This document shows positions 33,973-42,169 of a stretch of 64,000 nt of DNA, piece after piece. Position numbers and translations under genes: made by a program. Each line of letters begins with the position of its first letter. Within the stretch, counting starts at the first letter, position 1. This DNA comes from Gp6-AA40 sp036407095 (lineage in GTDB: Bacteria > Acidobacteriota > Vicinamibacteria > Vicinamibacterales > UBA2999): assembly GCA_036407095.1 (NCBI GenBank), contig DASWZV010000144.1, positions 1-64,000 on the forward strand, written 5' to 3'. A model generated the notes under the pieces. It ran no database searches, was not told the origin of the DNA, and was given only the letters and a program-made list of their open reading frames with translations.

Positions 33973-34047
33973 AACCGCCTGAACAGCGAGCTCAGCCAAA
34001 ACAAAAACATTTGGCCGAGCTTGCGTGTTCAAATGTGTGACGCGAAA

Positions 34048-35373
34048 TCAGAACGCGTACTCGATGCCGATCAACGGCGACACCTTGTCACGGAGACCCA
34101 CGTCGTTCAACGTCACGAGCAGGTTGGTCGTGATCAGCATGCGCCCGAACGCGTTGATTTTGAGGCCCGCGGCGGCGCTCAACTCGTTGAACGATCCCGA
34201 CGTGAACGTGATGTTTGGAAAGACCGACACGCCGTCGAGCGCGTGGAAGTCCGTACGCTGCAGGCGGGGAGAGTCGATCACGTACCGCCCGATGACATCG
34301 ACGGCCGCAGTCACACGCGGATGGATCTCGACGACAGCACCCAGAGAATACGTTCCGACATCCGGCAGGTCCTGTGAGACACCCGTTCCTGGATCGCCGC
34401 CGAGGACGCTGGATCCGTTGTACTGGTAGCCAAGATTGATGTGCGGAGATACGGCGCCGTAGCTGGCGGACCAGACCGCAAACGGCTGCACGCCTGTGGC
34501 TCCGGTGCCGAGCAGGTTCTTCTCATCGCCGGTCGGGAGCCGCAGATCGACGCCGAGGGCAAAGCCGCGGCGGCCGGACCTCCCGAAGCTTTGCTTGAGG
34601 CGCACCGTGATGTCGCCTGGCCCGTTGGCATGTCCGAACGCCGTGAAGATGCGGCGCGAGCCGACGCTGTCGTCGAGCGCGCGGAAGAAATGTGTTTCCG
34701 GATTGGTCGTGCCGAGTCGCTGAATCGTGGCATCGGACGTGACGACCATATCGGTCGTGACGAACGGGAACACGACCGAGATATCGAGACTGTTGGTGGC
34801 GCCGTAACTGACGAAGGCCGCCGATCGCGAGACGGTCGCATCGATCGTGTTGGTTGTCGTCACGACGTCCTGCCGGCCGCCGAGCAGTTCGGCGTCATCG
34901 TGGGTGAACACCGCAGGCACGGTGTTGAGATCGATGCCTTCGATCGAGTCGAACTTCAGGCGTTGATACGCGAAGCCGATCGAGACGCGGTGCGCACCAA
35001 GCGTATCGGCGCGCTCCGACATGATCGGACCGAAGCTCGTCGTTGTTCTCGTGAACACGCCGAGCGCCGGATCGAACTGATACGTGAACCCCGACGCTGG
35101 AGGCGGGAGCGGCAGCGACACGATCTGGCTCGTCAGCGCAGTGCCGAACTGCGAGAACTCACTCTCGAAGCCGCTGTTGAAGTGCGCCGAATGCGTCGCG
35201 CCGCTCGGCAGCGGCGTGTTGCTGTTGACGATGAGTCCGTTGGGGCCGAAGAGCTGCGTGAAGATGCGCGACAGCTCGGTGACCTGCACCGCGATATTGA
35301 TGGGCTCCTGCGCGTACGCAGGTGACGTCATTGCCATCAGCGCAATCGTTGCGCTGACCACTCCGAGCCGCAT
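34048..35373 (-). CDS. Outer-membrane beta-barrel protein (phenol-MetA-deg/transporter-like)
   Basis: The 441-residue protein has a signal peptide (MRLGVVSATIALMAMTSPAY) and amphipathic strands through the C-terminus, which ends in Phe (GIEYAF), the usual BAM signal. Motifs such as DISVVFPFVTTDMVV, GPGDITVRLKQSFGRSGRRG and GVDLRLPTGDEKNLLGTGAT match barrel proteins found in catabolic and uptake loci. A TGGAGG ribosome site precedes the ATG. It may be co-transcribed with the kinase gene, which ends 15 bases upstream. Ligand unknown. Confidence 0.78.
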   Translation of the reverse strand: MRLGVVSATIALMAMTSPAYAQEPINIAVQVTELSRIFTQLFGPNGLIVNSNTPLPSGATHSAHFNSGFESEFSQFGTALTSQIVSLPLPPPASGFTYQFDPALGVFTRTTTSFGPIMSERADTLGAHRVSIGFAYQRLKFDSIEGIDLNTVPAVFTHDDAELLGGRQDVVTTTNTIDATVSRSAAFVSYGATNSLDISVVFPFVTTDMVVTSDATIQRLGTTNPETHFFRALDDSVGSRRIFTAFGHANGPGDITVRLKQSFGRSGRRGFALGVDLRLPTGDEKNLLGTGATGVQPFAVWSASYGAVSPHINLGYQYNGSSVLGGDPGTGVSQDLPDVGTYSLGAVVEIHPRVTAAVDVIGRYVIDSPRLQRTDFHALDGVSVFPNITFTSGSFNELSAAAGLKINAFGRMLITTNLLVTLNDVGLRDKVSPLIGIEYAF

Positions 35374-35388
35374 GAATGCCTCCAGTTA

Positions 35389-37350
35389 TCAGCCGCCGAT
35401 CGCCGTGATGATCCATCCCGCCGCAGACTTCTCGAGGCGCATCGTCTGCTGCCGGCGAGCCTGCGTTTCCCGGCGTCCGCCATTCACGATCACATCCTGG
35501 CGTGAAAGCCGCGCCGTCGCGGTTCGTCCCTCCACGCGGATTTCTTCGACGACGAGCGTGATCTGCTGATTGTCGACCTGCCGGAAGCTGTCGCGCAGGC
35601 GAGCTTCTTCTGCCGACGTCAGGCCCGGGCGTACCGATCGAAAGAGTTCGACGTTCTTCTTCTCGATGGCGGCCTTATAGGTATTGATCACGCGACGAAT
35701 GGCGGCGTCGTCCGATTCGACGGGAGACGCTGTCGGTGTGTCGGGTGGTGGCGCTGCGGCTCGTGGCGTCGGCTGTGGTGCTGGCTGCACCGGGGCCGTC
35801 GTATCCGCAGCACGGGCGGGCCCAGGTTGTGCCGGCGGCGGAGCCACGACCTCCGGTCCGGCGGGCGCAGTCGTCGGCGCCGGCGGCGGAGGCGTTGGAG
35901 TCGGCGCAGGTGTTTGTGTCTGCGGCGACGTTTGCGCCGGCGATGGCTGTGGTGTTGGTGACGGCTGTGCCGGCGGCGGAGGCGGCGCGATTGTCACCGG
36001 CGCAGGAGGCGTCGCGCCCCGGGGTGTCGGCGCTGGAGGTCGCGGCTCCGGCGTCGATCGCGGTGGCGCATTCGATCGTCCCGAGCTCTCCGTTTGAGAC
36101 GTCGTTGCGTCCTTCGGAGGGGCAGCAGGCGCAGTCGTCGTGGGCGGAGGAGGAATCGCCGGTGCCGGTGTCGGCGATGGCGGTACCTGATCGGCCTGCG
36201 GCGGTTGTGGCGCGCCAGGAATCGTCGTAGACGGTTGTGGCACCTCGACTCGCTGCGCGATCGAGGTGGTCGGTTGTGATCGGCCGGACCAGATCGTGAA
36301 TCCGACCGCGCCCGCGATGAGCAGCGCAAGCAGTGCGACCGCGTAGCGCCACATCCCCGCAGACGTGGGAGGGGCAGGTGTGGCTTGAGCCGACGACGGT
36401 GGCCGCTGCGATGACTGTGAACCCGCACTCACACCGGCGCGTGCGGCGGACACACCCATCATCGTGCCCGAGTCGAGATCTCGCTTGAGCCGTTTGAGCT
36501 CCGCCTGCAGATCCGACGAATGCTGATAGCGCAGGTCGCGATCCTTCTCGAGCAGTGTGGTGATGATCGCCTCGAGCCGCGGAGGCACGAGCGGATTCAG
36601 GCTGAGCATCACTGGCGGCGTGTGGTTGAGGATGGCGTCGAAGATGACCGCAGGCGTGCTCCCGCCGAACGCCTGCGTGCCGGTGGCCATCTCGTACAAC
36701 ACTGCGCCCAATGAGAAAAGGTCGGTACGTGAGTCGACCTCCTCACCACGCGCCTGCTCCGGAGACATATACGACACTGTTCCCAGTGCCGACCCCGGGA
36801 GCGTGAGCTGCTTGACGATCGTCTGCTGTGTGCTGGCATCGACACTGCGCGCCTTGTCGCCCGATGAGCCGCCCGGACCCGAAGCCAGCTTGGCCAGGCC
36901 GAAGTCGAGGATCTTCGTGCGGTTCTTGTCGCCGACGAAGATGTTCGACGGCTTGATGTCGCGATGAATGATGCCCTGTGTGTGCGCCGCCTCGAGCGCG
37001 TCGGCGAGCTGGATGCCGATCTCGACGATGTCGCCGATCTTCAACGGTCCCTTGTTGATGCGGTCGCGGAGGTTCTCGCCCTTGAGCGCCTCCATGACGA
37101 TGAAGGGTGTCCCCTCGTCGTCGCCGATGTCGAAGATGGCGCAGATCCCGGGATGGCTCAGCGAACTGGCGGCGCGCGCCTCGACGCGAAAGCGATCGAG
37201 CGCCTGACGATTCTTCGCGGAGTCGGCCGGGAGGAACTTCAGCGCGACCTGACGGCCGAGCCGCTCGTCCTCGGCAAGATAGACAATGCCCATCCCACCC
37301 GAACCCAGGGCGCTCAGGACACGGTAATGCGAGATAGCACGGCCTATCAT
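35389..37350 (-). CDS. Transmembrane Ser/Thr protein kinase with Pro-rich linker and NTF2-like C-terminus
   Basis: The 653-residue kinase has a Hanks-type catalytic domain (residues 9-275): GSGGMG at 17-21, Lys38 in VALKFLP, HRDIKPSN, DFGLAKL and SPEQARGEEVDSRTD. A membrane helix (YAVALLALLIAGAVGFTIW, about 345-365) leads to a 170-residue Pro/Ala/Thr-rich linker and a C-terminal NTF2/SnoaL-like domain (VINTYKAAIEKKNVELFRSV; TATARLSRQDVIVNGGRRET). The extracytoplasmic NTF2-like domain is the probable sensor. A TTG 33 bases upstream is an alternative start. No matching phosphatase gene is adjacent. Confidence 0.9.
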   Translation of the reverse strand: MIGRAISHYRVLSALGSGGMGIVYLAEDERLGRQVALKFLPADSAKNRQALDRFRVEARAASSLSHPGICAIFDIGDDEGTPFIVMEALKGENLRDRINKGPLKIGDIVEIGIQLADALEAAHTQGIIHRDIKPSNIFVGDKNRTKILDFGLAKLASGPGGSSGDKARSVDASTQQTIVKQLTLPGSALGTVSYMSPEQARGEEVDSRTDLFSLGAVLYEMATGTQAFGGSTPAVIFDAILNHTPPVMLSLNPLVPPRLEAIITTLLEKDRDLRYQHSSDLQAELKRLKRDLDSGTMMGVSAARAGVSAGSQSSQRPPSSAQATPAPPTSAGMWRYAVALLALLIAGAVGFTIWSGRSQPTTSIAQRVEVPQPSTTIPGAPQPPQADQVPPSPTPAPAIPPPPTTTAPAAPPKDATTSQTESSGRSNAPPRSTPEPRPPAPTPRGATPPAPVTIAPPPPPAQPSPTPQPSPAQTSPQTQTPAPTPTPPPPAPTTAPAGPEVVAPPPAQPGPARAADTTAPVQPAPQPTPRAAAPPPDTPTASPVESDDAAIRRVINTYKAAIEKKNVELFRSVRPGLTSAEEARLRDSFRQVDNQQITLVVEEIRVEGRTATARLSRQDVIVNGGRRETQARRQQTMRLEKSAAGWIITAIGG

Positions 37351-37422
37351 GTTCAGCGTCGACGACGTACAGCCGTCAACCAAGGCCAGAACGCCGAGAA
37401 TGGCGCAAAGGTTCGCATCATC

Positions 37423-38736
37423 TCAAAGAGACGCGCCGCGTGCGGCCTCGGCCTCACCGGCGGCGACGTCGACCTGCGTCAGCACGATCGCCCCAAGCAC
37501 GAAGAACAACAGGATGGACAGCACTGCGACCCGGCTCGATTGAAAGAGACCGATCGACGCGGCAAACACCGCCGGGCCGGCGATGCCTGCAAACTTCTCG
37601 AAGACGGCAAAAAAGCCAAAGCACTCCGAGGACTTCTCCTTGGGAATCATCCGCGCGAAGAGCGAGCGGCTGAGCGCCTGACTGCCACCCTGTACGGTGC
37701 CAACCAGAAAGGCTAACGCAAAAAACTGCCACGCCGTCATCAGGAAATACCCCAATACCGTGATGAAGGCGTAAACAGCCAACGCAAAGAAAAGAGCCTT
37801 TTTGGCACCGACCCGGCCGGCCGCCGTCCCGAACAGGAACGAGCAGGGCACGCCCACGAACTGAACCATCACGAACGCCGCAATCTGGGCGTTGCGGTCG
37901 ATGCCGATCTCCGCGCCGTAAATCGAGGACATGCGGATGATCGTCTGAATGCCGTCGTTGTAGAGCAGGAAGGCAATCAACAGTAAGAAGGCGTTGCGGT
38001 TGCGACGAAGCTCTTGGAAGGTGGCCCAGGTCGCGTCGAGGGTCGAACGGAAGTCCACGGCCCGTCGGGGGGATCCGCGCTCGCTACTGAGGCGCGCCAC
38101 AGGCTCGGGCACTCGGCGGAAGAGCGGGATCGAAAAGACCAGCCACCAGACGCCGACGCTCATGAGTGACAACTTGATGGCGGCGACCGTGTCAGGGATG
38201 CCGAAGGTGGCCGGGCTGAGAATCCACGCGAGATTGACGAGCAGGAGTACGCCGCCACCGACGAACCCGACTGCAAAGCCTGCCGTCGAGACGCGATCGA
38301 GCTCGTCGGGCGCCGCGATGTGGGGCAGCAGCGAGTCGTAGAAGACGAGCGTCGCCGCCACGCCGACGTTGGCGACGACGAAGAGGACGAGCGCATATCG
38401 CCACTCACCGCGACCGATCGTGCCCATCAGCAGCGTCGCGGCGACGCCGATGATGAGGAACACGCCGAGCAGTCGCTTCTTCATCGCCCGTTGATCGGCG
38501 ATCGCGCCGAGGATCGGCGCGATGACCGCCACGATCGTGACGGCAATCGTTGTCGCCCATGCAAATCGCGAGGTGGCGTCCACTCCGGGCAGGCCCTGTG
38601 CGGCGTACTCGCTGAAGAAGGGGGGGAACACCGCGACGATCACCGTGGTCCAGAACGCCGAGTTCGCCCAGTCGTACATCGCCCACGCCCGAAGCTCGGG
38701 GCGTCCCAACCCGATGCGCTCCAGAAGCGACGTCAT
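37423..38736 (-). CDS. MFS transporter, Atg22/UMF1-like
   Basis: The 437-residue, 12-helix protein opens ELRAWAMYDWANSAFWTTVI, the signature of Atg22-like (vacuole-efflux related) MFS proteins; FVMVQFVGVPCSFLFGTAAG and GGSQALSRSLFARMIPKEKS follow. Bacterial members are presumed amino-acid or metabolite exporters. The ATG at 38736 overlaps the stop of the AAA ATPase gene (ATGA), so the two are co-translated. A longer start at 38760 lies within the ATPase gene. Confidence 0.87.
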   Translation of the reverse strand: MTSLLERIGLGRPELRAWAMYDWANSAFWTTVIVAVFPPFFSEYAAQGLPGVDATSRFAWATTIAVTIVAVIAPILGAIADQRAMKKRLLGVFLIIGVAATLLMGTIGRGEWRYALVLFVVANVGVAATLVFYDSLLPHIAAPDELDRVSTAGFAVGFVGGGVLLLVNLAWILSPATFGIPDTVAAIKLSLMSVGVWWLVFSIPLFRRVPEPVARLSSERGSPRRAVDFRSTLDATWATFQELRRNRNAFLLLIAFLLYNDGIQTIIRMSSIYGAEIGIDRNAQIAAFVMVQFVGVPCSFLFGTAAGRVGAKKALFFALAVYAFITVLGYFLMTAWQFFALAFLVGTVQGGSQALSRSLFARMIPKEKSSECFGFFAVFEKFAGIAGPAVFAASIGLFQSSRVAVLSILLFFVLGAIVLTQVDVAAGEAEAARGASL

Positions 38737-39881
38737 CAGAACGTCCTGCGCGCGACCCATTCGCGAAACAGCGAATCGACCACCACGTACCTCTGACCCT
38801 CTTTCACGACGAGGTCCTGCTTGCCGAGGGCCGTCAGCGAGGTCTGTACGCTCGACGGCCCACGAAGCCGATGCCGTCCGCGCGCGTCGACAGACAGCAG
38901 TTCGCGCCCGTCCTGCAGGACGACGGCGCGCAGCACGGCGCGCTGCGGGAGAGTCAGGCGCTGCCAGACCGTCTCGAATATCGTTTCCTGTTCCGAGAGC
39001 AAACGCGCCAGCGTGGCGTGCAGGTGCTCGAGCGTGACTCGGCGGCCTCCGGCGCTCTTGATGTCATCCCACGTCTCGTGCGCAAGGCGTTGCACGTCGT
39101 AGGGCAGATTGCCGGCGAGGTCCACGATTGCGGCGCCGACGCCGGCGTCGGCGCGGATGCCGGTGCGTACGAAGCGGGATTCGATGAAGTCGGCGAAGAT
39201 ATCAGGCGGGATCTTGTCGAGCCGCATCACCGGGCCGGCTTTGTAGAACGGCCGCTTCGGCCCGATCATCTTCTCCATCAGGCTGGGTTCCGAACCCGCG
39301 AACACGTACCCGACACGGCGCTGGTGCTGCACCGCGGCGCGGAGTGCGTGCTCGACGCTGCCGCCATTGAAGCCTTCGATCGCCTGGAACTCGTCGAGGG
39401 CGACAATGACCGATCGCTTGCGCTCGGCGGCCAGTCGTCCCGGCAGCGAAAACACCTCGTTGGCGACCCGATTCACGTCGCGGTCGGACTGCACGAGCGG
39501 GAAGGCGACCGTCAGCCGGCCCGGTCCCGACTGCTCGCGCTCGTAGCGCACCTCGGGACGCGTCGACGAGATGACGCTCATGAGCCAGCTGCGGGCGCGC
39601 TCCCACCGGGTCTCGACCGTCGCCAGGGCGCGCGCGTATCCCTCGAGAAACGCCAGATAGGAGCTGTAGCTGCTGACGGTGACATCGATCGTCAGCGCGC
39701 CGCGCCGGTTGAGCGTGGCCAGCGCCTGACGAATCAGCGAGGACTTGCCGTACCGCCTCGGGGAGATCAGAAAGATCTTCTGCGTTTCGGCCAGGTCGTC
39801 GATCAGCCGATCGAGCTCCGTCTCGCGGTCCACGAAGGCCTCGCCGGGTACCACCTCGCCGTACACGAAGGGATTCTGCAC
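38736..39881 (-). CDS. AAA ATPase (archaeal-ATPase/Orc-like, winged-helix C-terminus)
   Basis: The 381-residue STAND-like ATPase starts NPFVYGEVVPGEAFVDRETE, has Walker A SPRRYGKSSLIRQAL (residue 40), Walker B VIVALDEFQAIEG and sensor FAGSEPSLMEKMIG. A lid domain follows and a C-terminal winged helix (LTLPQRAVLRAVVLQDGREL; SSVQTSLTALGKQDLVVKEG). Such proteins are common stand-alone ATPases of unknown role, some acting as DNA-binding regulators. The GTG start has no ribosome site; two tandem palindromes lie immediately upstream and could be its own operators. Confidence 0.85.
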   Translation of the reverse strand: MQNPFVYGEVVPGEAFVDRETELDRLIDDLAETQKIFLISPRRYGKSSLIRQALATLNRRGALTIDVTVSSYSSYLAFLEGYARALATVETRWERARSWLMSVISSTRPEVRYEREQSGPGRLTVAFPLVQSDRDVNRVANEVFSLPGRLAAERKRSVIVALDEFQAIEGFNGGSVEHALRAAVQHQRRVGYVFAGSEPSLMEKMIGPKRPFYKAGPVMRLDKIPPDIFADFIESRFVRTGIRADAGVGAAIVDLAGNLPYDVQRLAHETWDDIKSAGGRRVTLEHLHATLARLLSEQETIFETVWQRLTLPQRAVLRAVVLQDGRELLSVDARGRHRLRGPSSVQTSLTALGKQDLVVKEGQRYVVVDSLFREWVARRTF

Positions 39882-39882
39882 G

Positions 39883-39921
39883 TTACGTTGGTCGGCGTAA
39901 TGGTTACGTTGATTAGCGTAA
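39883..39921. promoter_or_regulatory. Two tandem TTACG-N8-CGTAA palindromes abutting the ATPase start
   Basis: Units 39883-39900 and 39904-39921 are 18 bp each, start 21 bp apart (two helical turns) and share outer TTACG/CGTAA arms. The first ends one base before the GTG start of the AAA ATPase gene. This is the shape of a cooperative operator, probably for autoregulation. Confidence 0.65.
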
Positions 39922-39942
39922 AAAGCAAGGGGCGTCGATCCA

Positions 39943-40024
39943 GGCCGCAGGGCCCAGAAGGGCAGTGCGGACTCGATCGCTCGCCATTCTCAGCCCTGAG
40001 GCCTGAGCCCTGGGCCCTGCGGCC
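39943..40024. repeat. Inverted repeat with CAGGGC words around the hisA stop
   Basis: GGCCGCAGGGCCCA (39943-39956) and TGGGCCCTGCGGCC (40011-40024) are perfect complements. The right side (39988-40024) encodes the last residues and stop codon of hisA. The same word family occurs at 12915-12944. Confidence 0.85.
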
Positions 40025-40700
40025 TTACCAGGGGCAACTGCCCTGTGTAGATGGCCATGCCGACGACCGCGTCGACACCGGCGGCGTCGAGGGTGTCGAT
40101 CTCGGCCCAGGTCGTGATGCCGCCGGCGGCGGTCACGCGACGGGTGGTCGCGTGTTTCACCGCCAGGATCGCGTTCATGTCGGTGCCCTGCATCAGGCCT
40201 TCGGTGTCGACGTGGGTGTACAGGAATTCCGCGCAGTACGGCTCGAGTGCGCGCACCGCGTCGCCGGCGGTGATCGGCAGCAGCGTCTTCCATCCGTGAA
40301 TCGCGACCTGTCCGCCGCGGCTGTCGACGGCTGCGATCACGCGATCGGCGCCGATCGCGTCGGCCAGGGCGCGCGCGAATACGACGTCGACCGCACCCTC
40401 GCGGAAGAGCGCCGAGCTGGCGATGACCGCATGCGCACCGCTCGACAGCACGGCGCGTGCGCGGTCGATGCTTCGAATGCCGCCGCCGACGCGACAGGGC
40501 AGGCGGCTACAGATCTCGGTCACAAGGGTGGCGTTGTCACCGCGGCCACGCGCGGCGTCGAGGTCGATGAGCTGCACGCGAGGAAAGCCCGAGAAGCGCG
40601 CGATCCAGGGTTCGGGACTCGGCGCCTCGATCGCCAGCCGCTCGCCCTGAATCAGCTGCACGACGTGGCCATCCTGCAGATCGATCGATGGAATCAGCAT
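39990..40700 (-). CDS. hisA: HisA, ProFAR isomerase
   Basis: The 236-residue TIM barrel begins MLIPSIDLQDGHVVQLIQGE. It has Asp8 and a mid-barrel Asp (IAAVDSRGGQVAIHGWKTLL) as the acid/base pair, phosphate sites VGGGIRSIDRA and AAGGITTWAEI, and THVDTEGLMQGTD. It converts ProFAR to PRFAR in histidine synthesis and is the last gene of the operon. The C-terminal tail VRPQGPGLRPQG is encoded by the inverted repeat and is not HisA-like, so the natural end was probably replaced by repeat insertion. The gene starts one base after hisF. Confidence 0.95.
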   Translation of the reverse strand: MLIPSIDLQDGHVVQLIQGERLAIEAPSPEPWIARFSGFPRVQLIDLDAARGRGDNATLVTEICSRLPCRVGGGIRSIDRARAVLSSGAHAVIASSALFREGAVDVVFARALADAIGADRVIAAVDSRGGQVAIHGWKTLLPITAGDAVRALEPYCAEFLYTHVDTEGLMQGTDMNAILAVKHATTRRVTAAGGITTWAEIDTLDAAGVDAVVGMAIYTGQLPLVRPQGPGLRPQG

Positions 40701-40701
40701 G

Positions 40702-41457
40702 TCAGAGCCGGACCGGAATGCCCCGCGTGCGCAGGTGCTGCTTCAAATCGCTCACGCTCGATTCGGCGTAATGAAAGATCGAGGCGGCCAGCGCCGCGTC
40801 GGCGTGGCCGCGGGTGAAGACGTCGACGAAATGGTCGAACGTCCCCGCCCCGCCAGAGGCGATGACCGGAATATCGACAGCGTCGGATACCGCCGCCGTC
40901 ATCTCGCAATCGAAGCCGGCCTTGGTGCCGTCTCGATCCATCGACGTCAGGAGGATCTCGCCGGCGCCGCGGCGCTCGGCCTCGCGCGCCCAGGCGACCG
41001 CGTCGCGTGCGGCGTCGGTCGTGCCGCTGCGCACGAACACGGCGAAGCCGTCAGTGCTGCGCTTGGCATCGATCGCGACGATCACCGCCTGGCTGCCGTA
41101 CCGACCCGCGAGCGTCGTGATCAGATCCGGCTGGCGGAGCGCGGCGGTGTTGAGGCTGACCTTGTCGGCACCGGCTTCGATCACCGCCTCGGCATCGGCT
41201 TCCGATCGGATGCCGCCGCCGACGGTGAGCGGCAGGAAGATCTCGCGCGCGACTGCGCGGATCGTGCGCGCCAGCGCCTGACGCGTTTCGATCGTCGCGG
41301 TGATGTCGAGCACGACGACCTCGTCGATCCCTTCGACGTTGTAGCGCCGGGCGAGCTCGCCGGGATCGCCCGCGTGCCGGAGCTGCTGGAACTGCACGCC
41401 CTTGACGACCTGGCCGTCGCGCACGTCGAGACACGCGATGATTCGTCGCGACAACAT
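40702..41457 (-). CDS. hisF: HisF, cyclase subunit of IGP synthase
   Basis: The 251-residue TIM barrel has MLSRRIIACLDVRDGQVVKG with the catalytic Asp near residue 11, LDITATIETRQ, VGGGIRSEADAEAVIEAGAD, a second Asp in LLTSMDRDGTKAGFDCEM and the phosphate loop IASGGAGTFDHF. It uses ammonia from HisH to make IGP and AICAR from PRFAR. The start overlaps the stop of the 35-residue ORF (TAATG), so its translation is coupled to that ORF rather than directly to hisH. Confidence 0.96.
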   Translation of the reverse strand: MLSRRIIACLDVRDGQVVKGVQFQQLRHAGDPGELARRYNVEGIDEVVVLDITATIETRQALARTIRAVAREIFLPLTVGGGIRSEADAEAVIEAGADKVSLNTAALRQPDLITTLAGRYGSQAVIVAIDAKRSTDGFAVFVRSGTTDAARDAVAWAREAERRGAGEILLTSMDRDGTKAGFDCEMTAAVSDAVDIPVIASGGAGTFDHFVDVFTRGHADAALAASIFHYAESSVSDLKQHLRTRGIPVRL

Positions 41458-41564
41458 TACCGGTACGCGCGTCCGTCGTTACCGCCGGCCGCTCCGTTGT
41501 CGCGGCCGATCGTCCGCGGTCTACGCCGGTCGTCGACGGTCCGCTTTGGGTTGATGCTGTCCAT
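41457..41564 (-). CDS. 35-residue ORF coupled between hisH and hisF
   Basis: ATG at 41564 overlaps the hisH stop (TAATG), and its own TAA at 41459-41457 overlaps the hisF ATG (TAATG). It encodes MDSINPKRTVDDRRRPRTIG, then RDNGAAGGNDGRAYR: highly basic and Gly/Asp-rich, with no hydrophobic segment. HisH and HisF form one complex and are usually directly adjacent. The ORF could be a real small subunit, a translational bridge, or degenerate spacer kept only to couple translation. The exact double overlap argues against a random gap, but no homologue is known to me. Confidence 0.5.
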   Translation of the reverse strand: MDSINPKRTVDDRRRPRTIGRDNGAAGGNDGRAYR

Positions 41565-42169
41565 TAGCGGCAGATCTCGAGGAAGTTGCGGAGGATGTGC
41601 AGCCCGGCGTCACCCGATTTCTCGGGGTGAAACTGCACGCCGAAAATGTTGTCGCGCTCGACCGCCGACGCAAACGTATTCGCGTGCGTCGTCGACGCGA
41701 CGCAATCCGTCGTGACGGGCGCAGCGTACGAGTGGGTGAAGTACACCTGCGAGCCGTTCGTGAGCCCGGCCAGCAGCCGCGCGGAGCCGGTCAGCGTCAA
41801 CGCATTCCAGCCGACATGCGGCACTTTGAGCCGCTCGCCGGTGTTGCCGGCAAGCCGTGTGATGCGCCCGGACATCACGCCAAGACCGTCGACGCCCGGT
41901 GCTTCGTCGCTGCCCTCGAAGAGCCACTGCATGCCGACGCAGATGCCGAAGAGCGGTGTGCCCGCCCGCGTCGCGTCGGCGATGGCCTCTCGCCATCGGG
42001 CGTCGAGCCTCGCCGTCGCGCCGAAGTGGCCGACGCCCGGCACGATCACCGCGTTGGCGCGCCGGCACTCGTCGGGAGCGGACGGCACCGTGAAGGCCGC
42101 CCCCAGCGACGACAGCGCTTTCTTCACCGATGTCAGATTGCCCGCACCGTAGTCCACCAGCGCGATCAC
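41564..42169 (-). CDS. hisH: HisH, glutaminase subunit of IGP synthase
   Basis: The 201-residue class I glutamine amidotransferase has ALVDYGAGNLTSVKKALSSL at the start, the nucleophile elbow GICVGMQWLFEGSDEA (Cys near residue 81) and the His/Glu pair in FGVQFHPEKSGDAGL. It supplies ammonia to HisF. The GTG start at 42169 overlaps the hisB stop (GTGA); a longer upstream frame lies inside hisB. Translation is coupled on both sides. Confidence 0.94.
   Translation of the reverse strand: MIALVDYGAGNLTSVKKALSSLGAAFTVPSAPDECRRANAVIVPGVGHFGATARLDARWREAIADATRAGTPLFGICVGMQWLFEGSDEAPGVDGLGVMSGRITRLAGNTGERLKVPHVGWNALTLTGSARLLAGLTNGSQVYFTHSYAAPVTTDCVASTTHANTFASAVERDNIFGVQFHPEKSGDAGLHILRNFLEICR

Noticed and set aside
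38871..40817. 648-codon plus-strand frame across the AAA ATPase and hisA
   Set aside because: It crosses two clearly identified genes and the operator, has no recognisable domain and follows third-position GC of the opposite strand.
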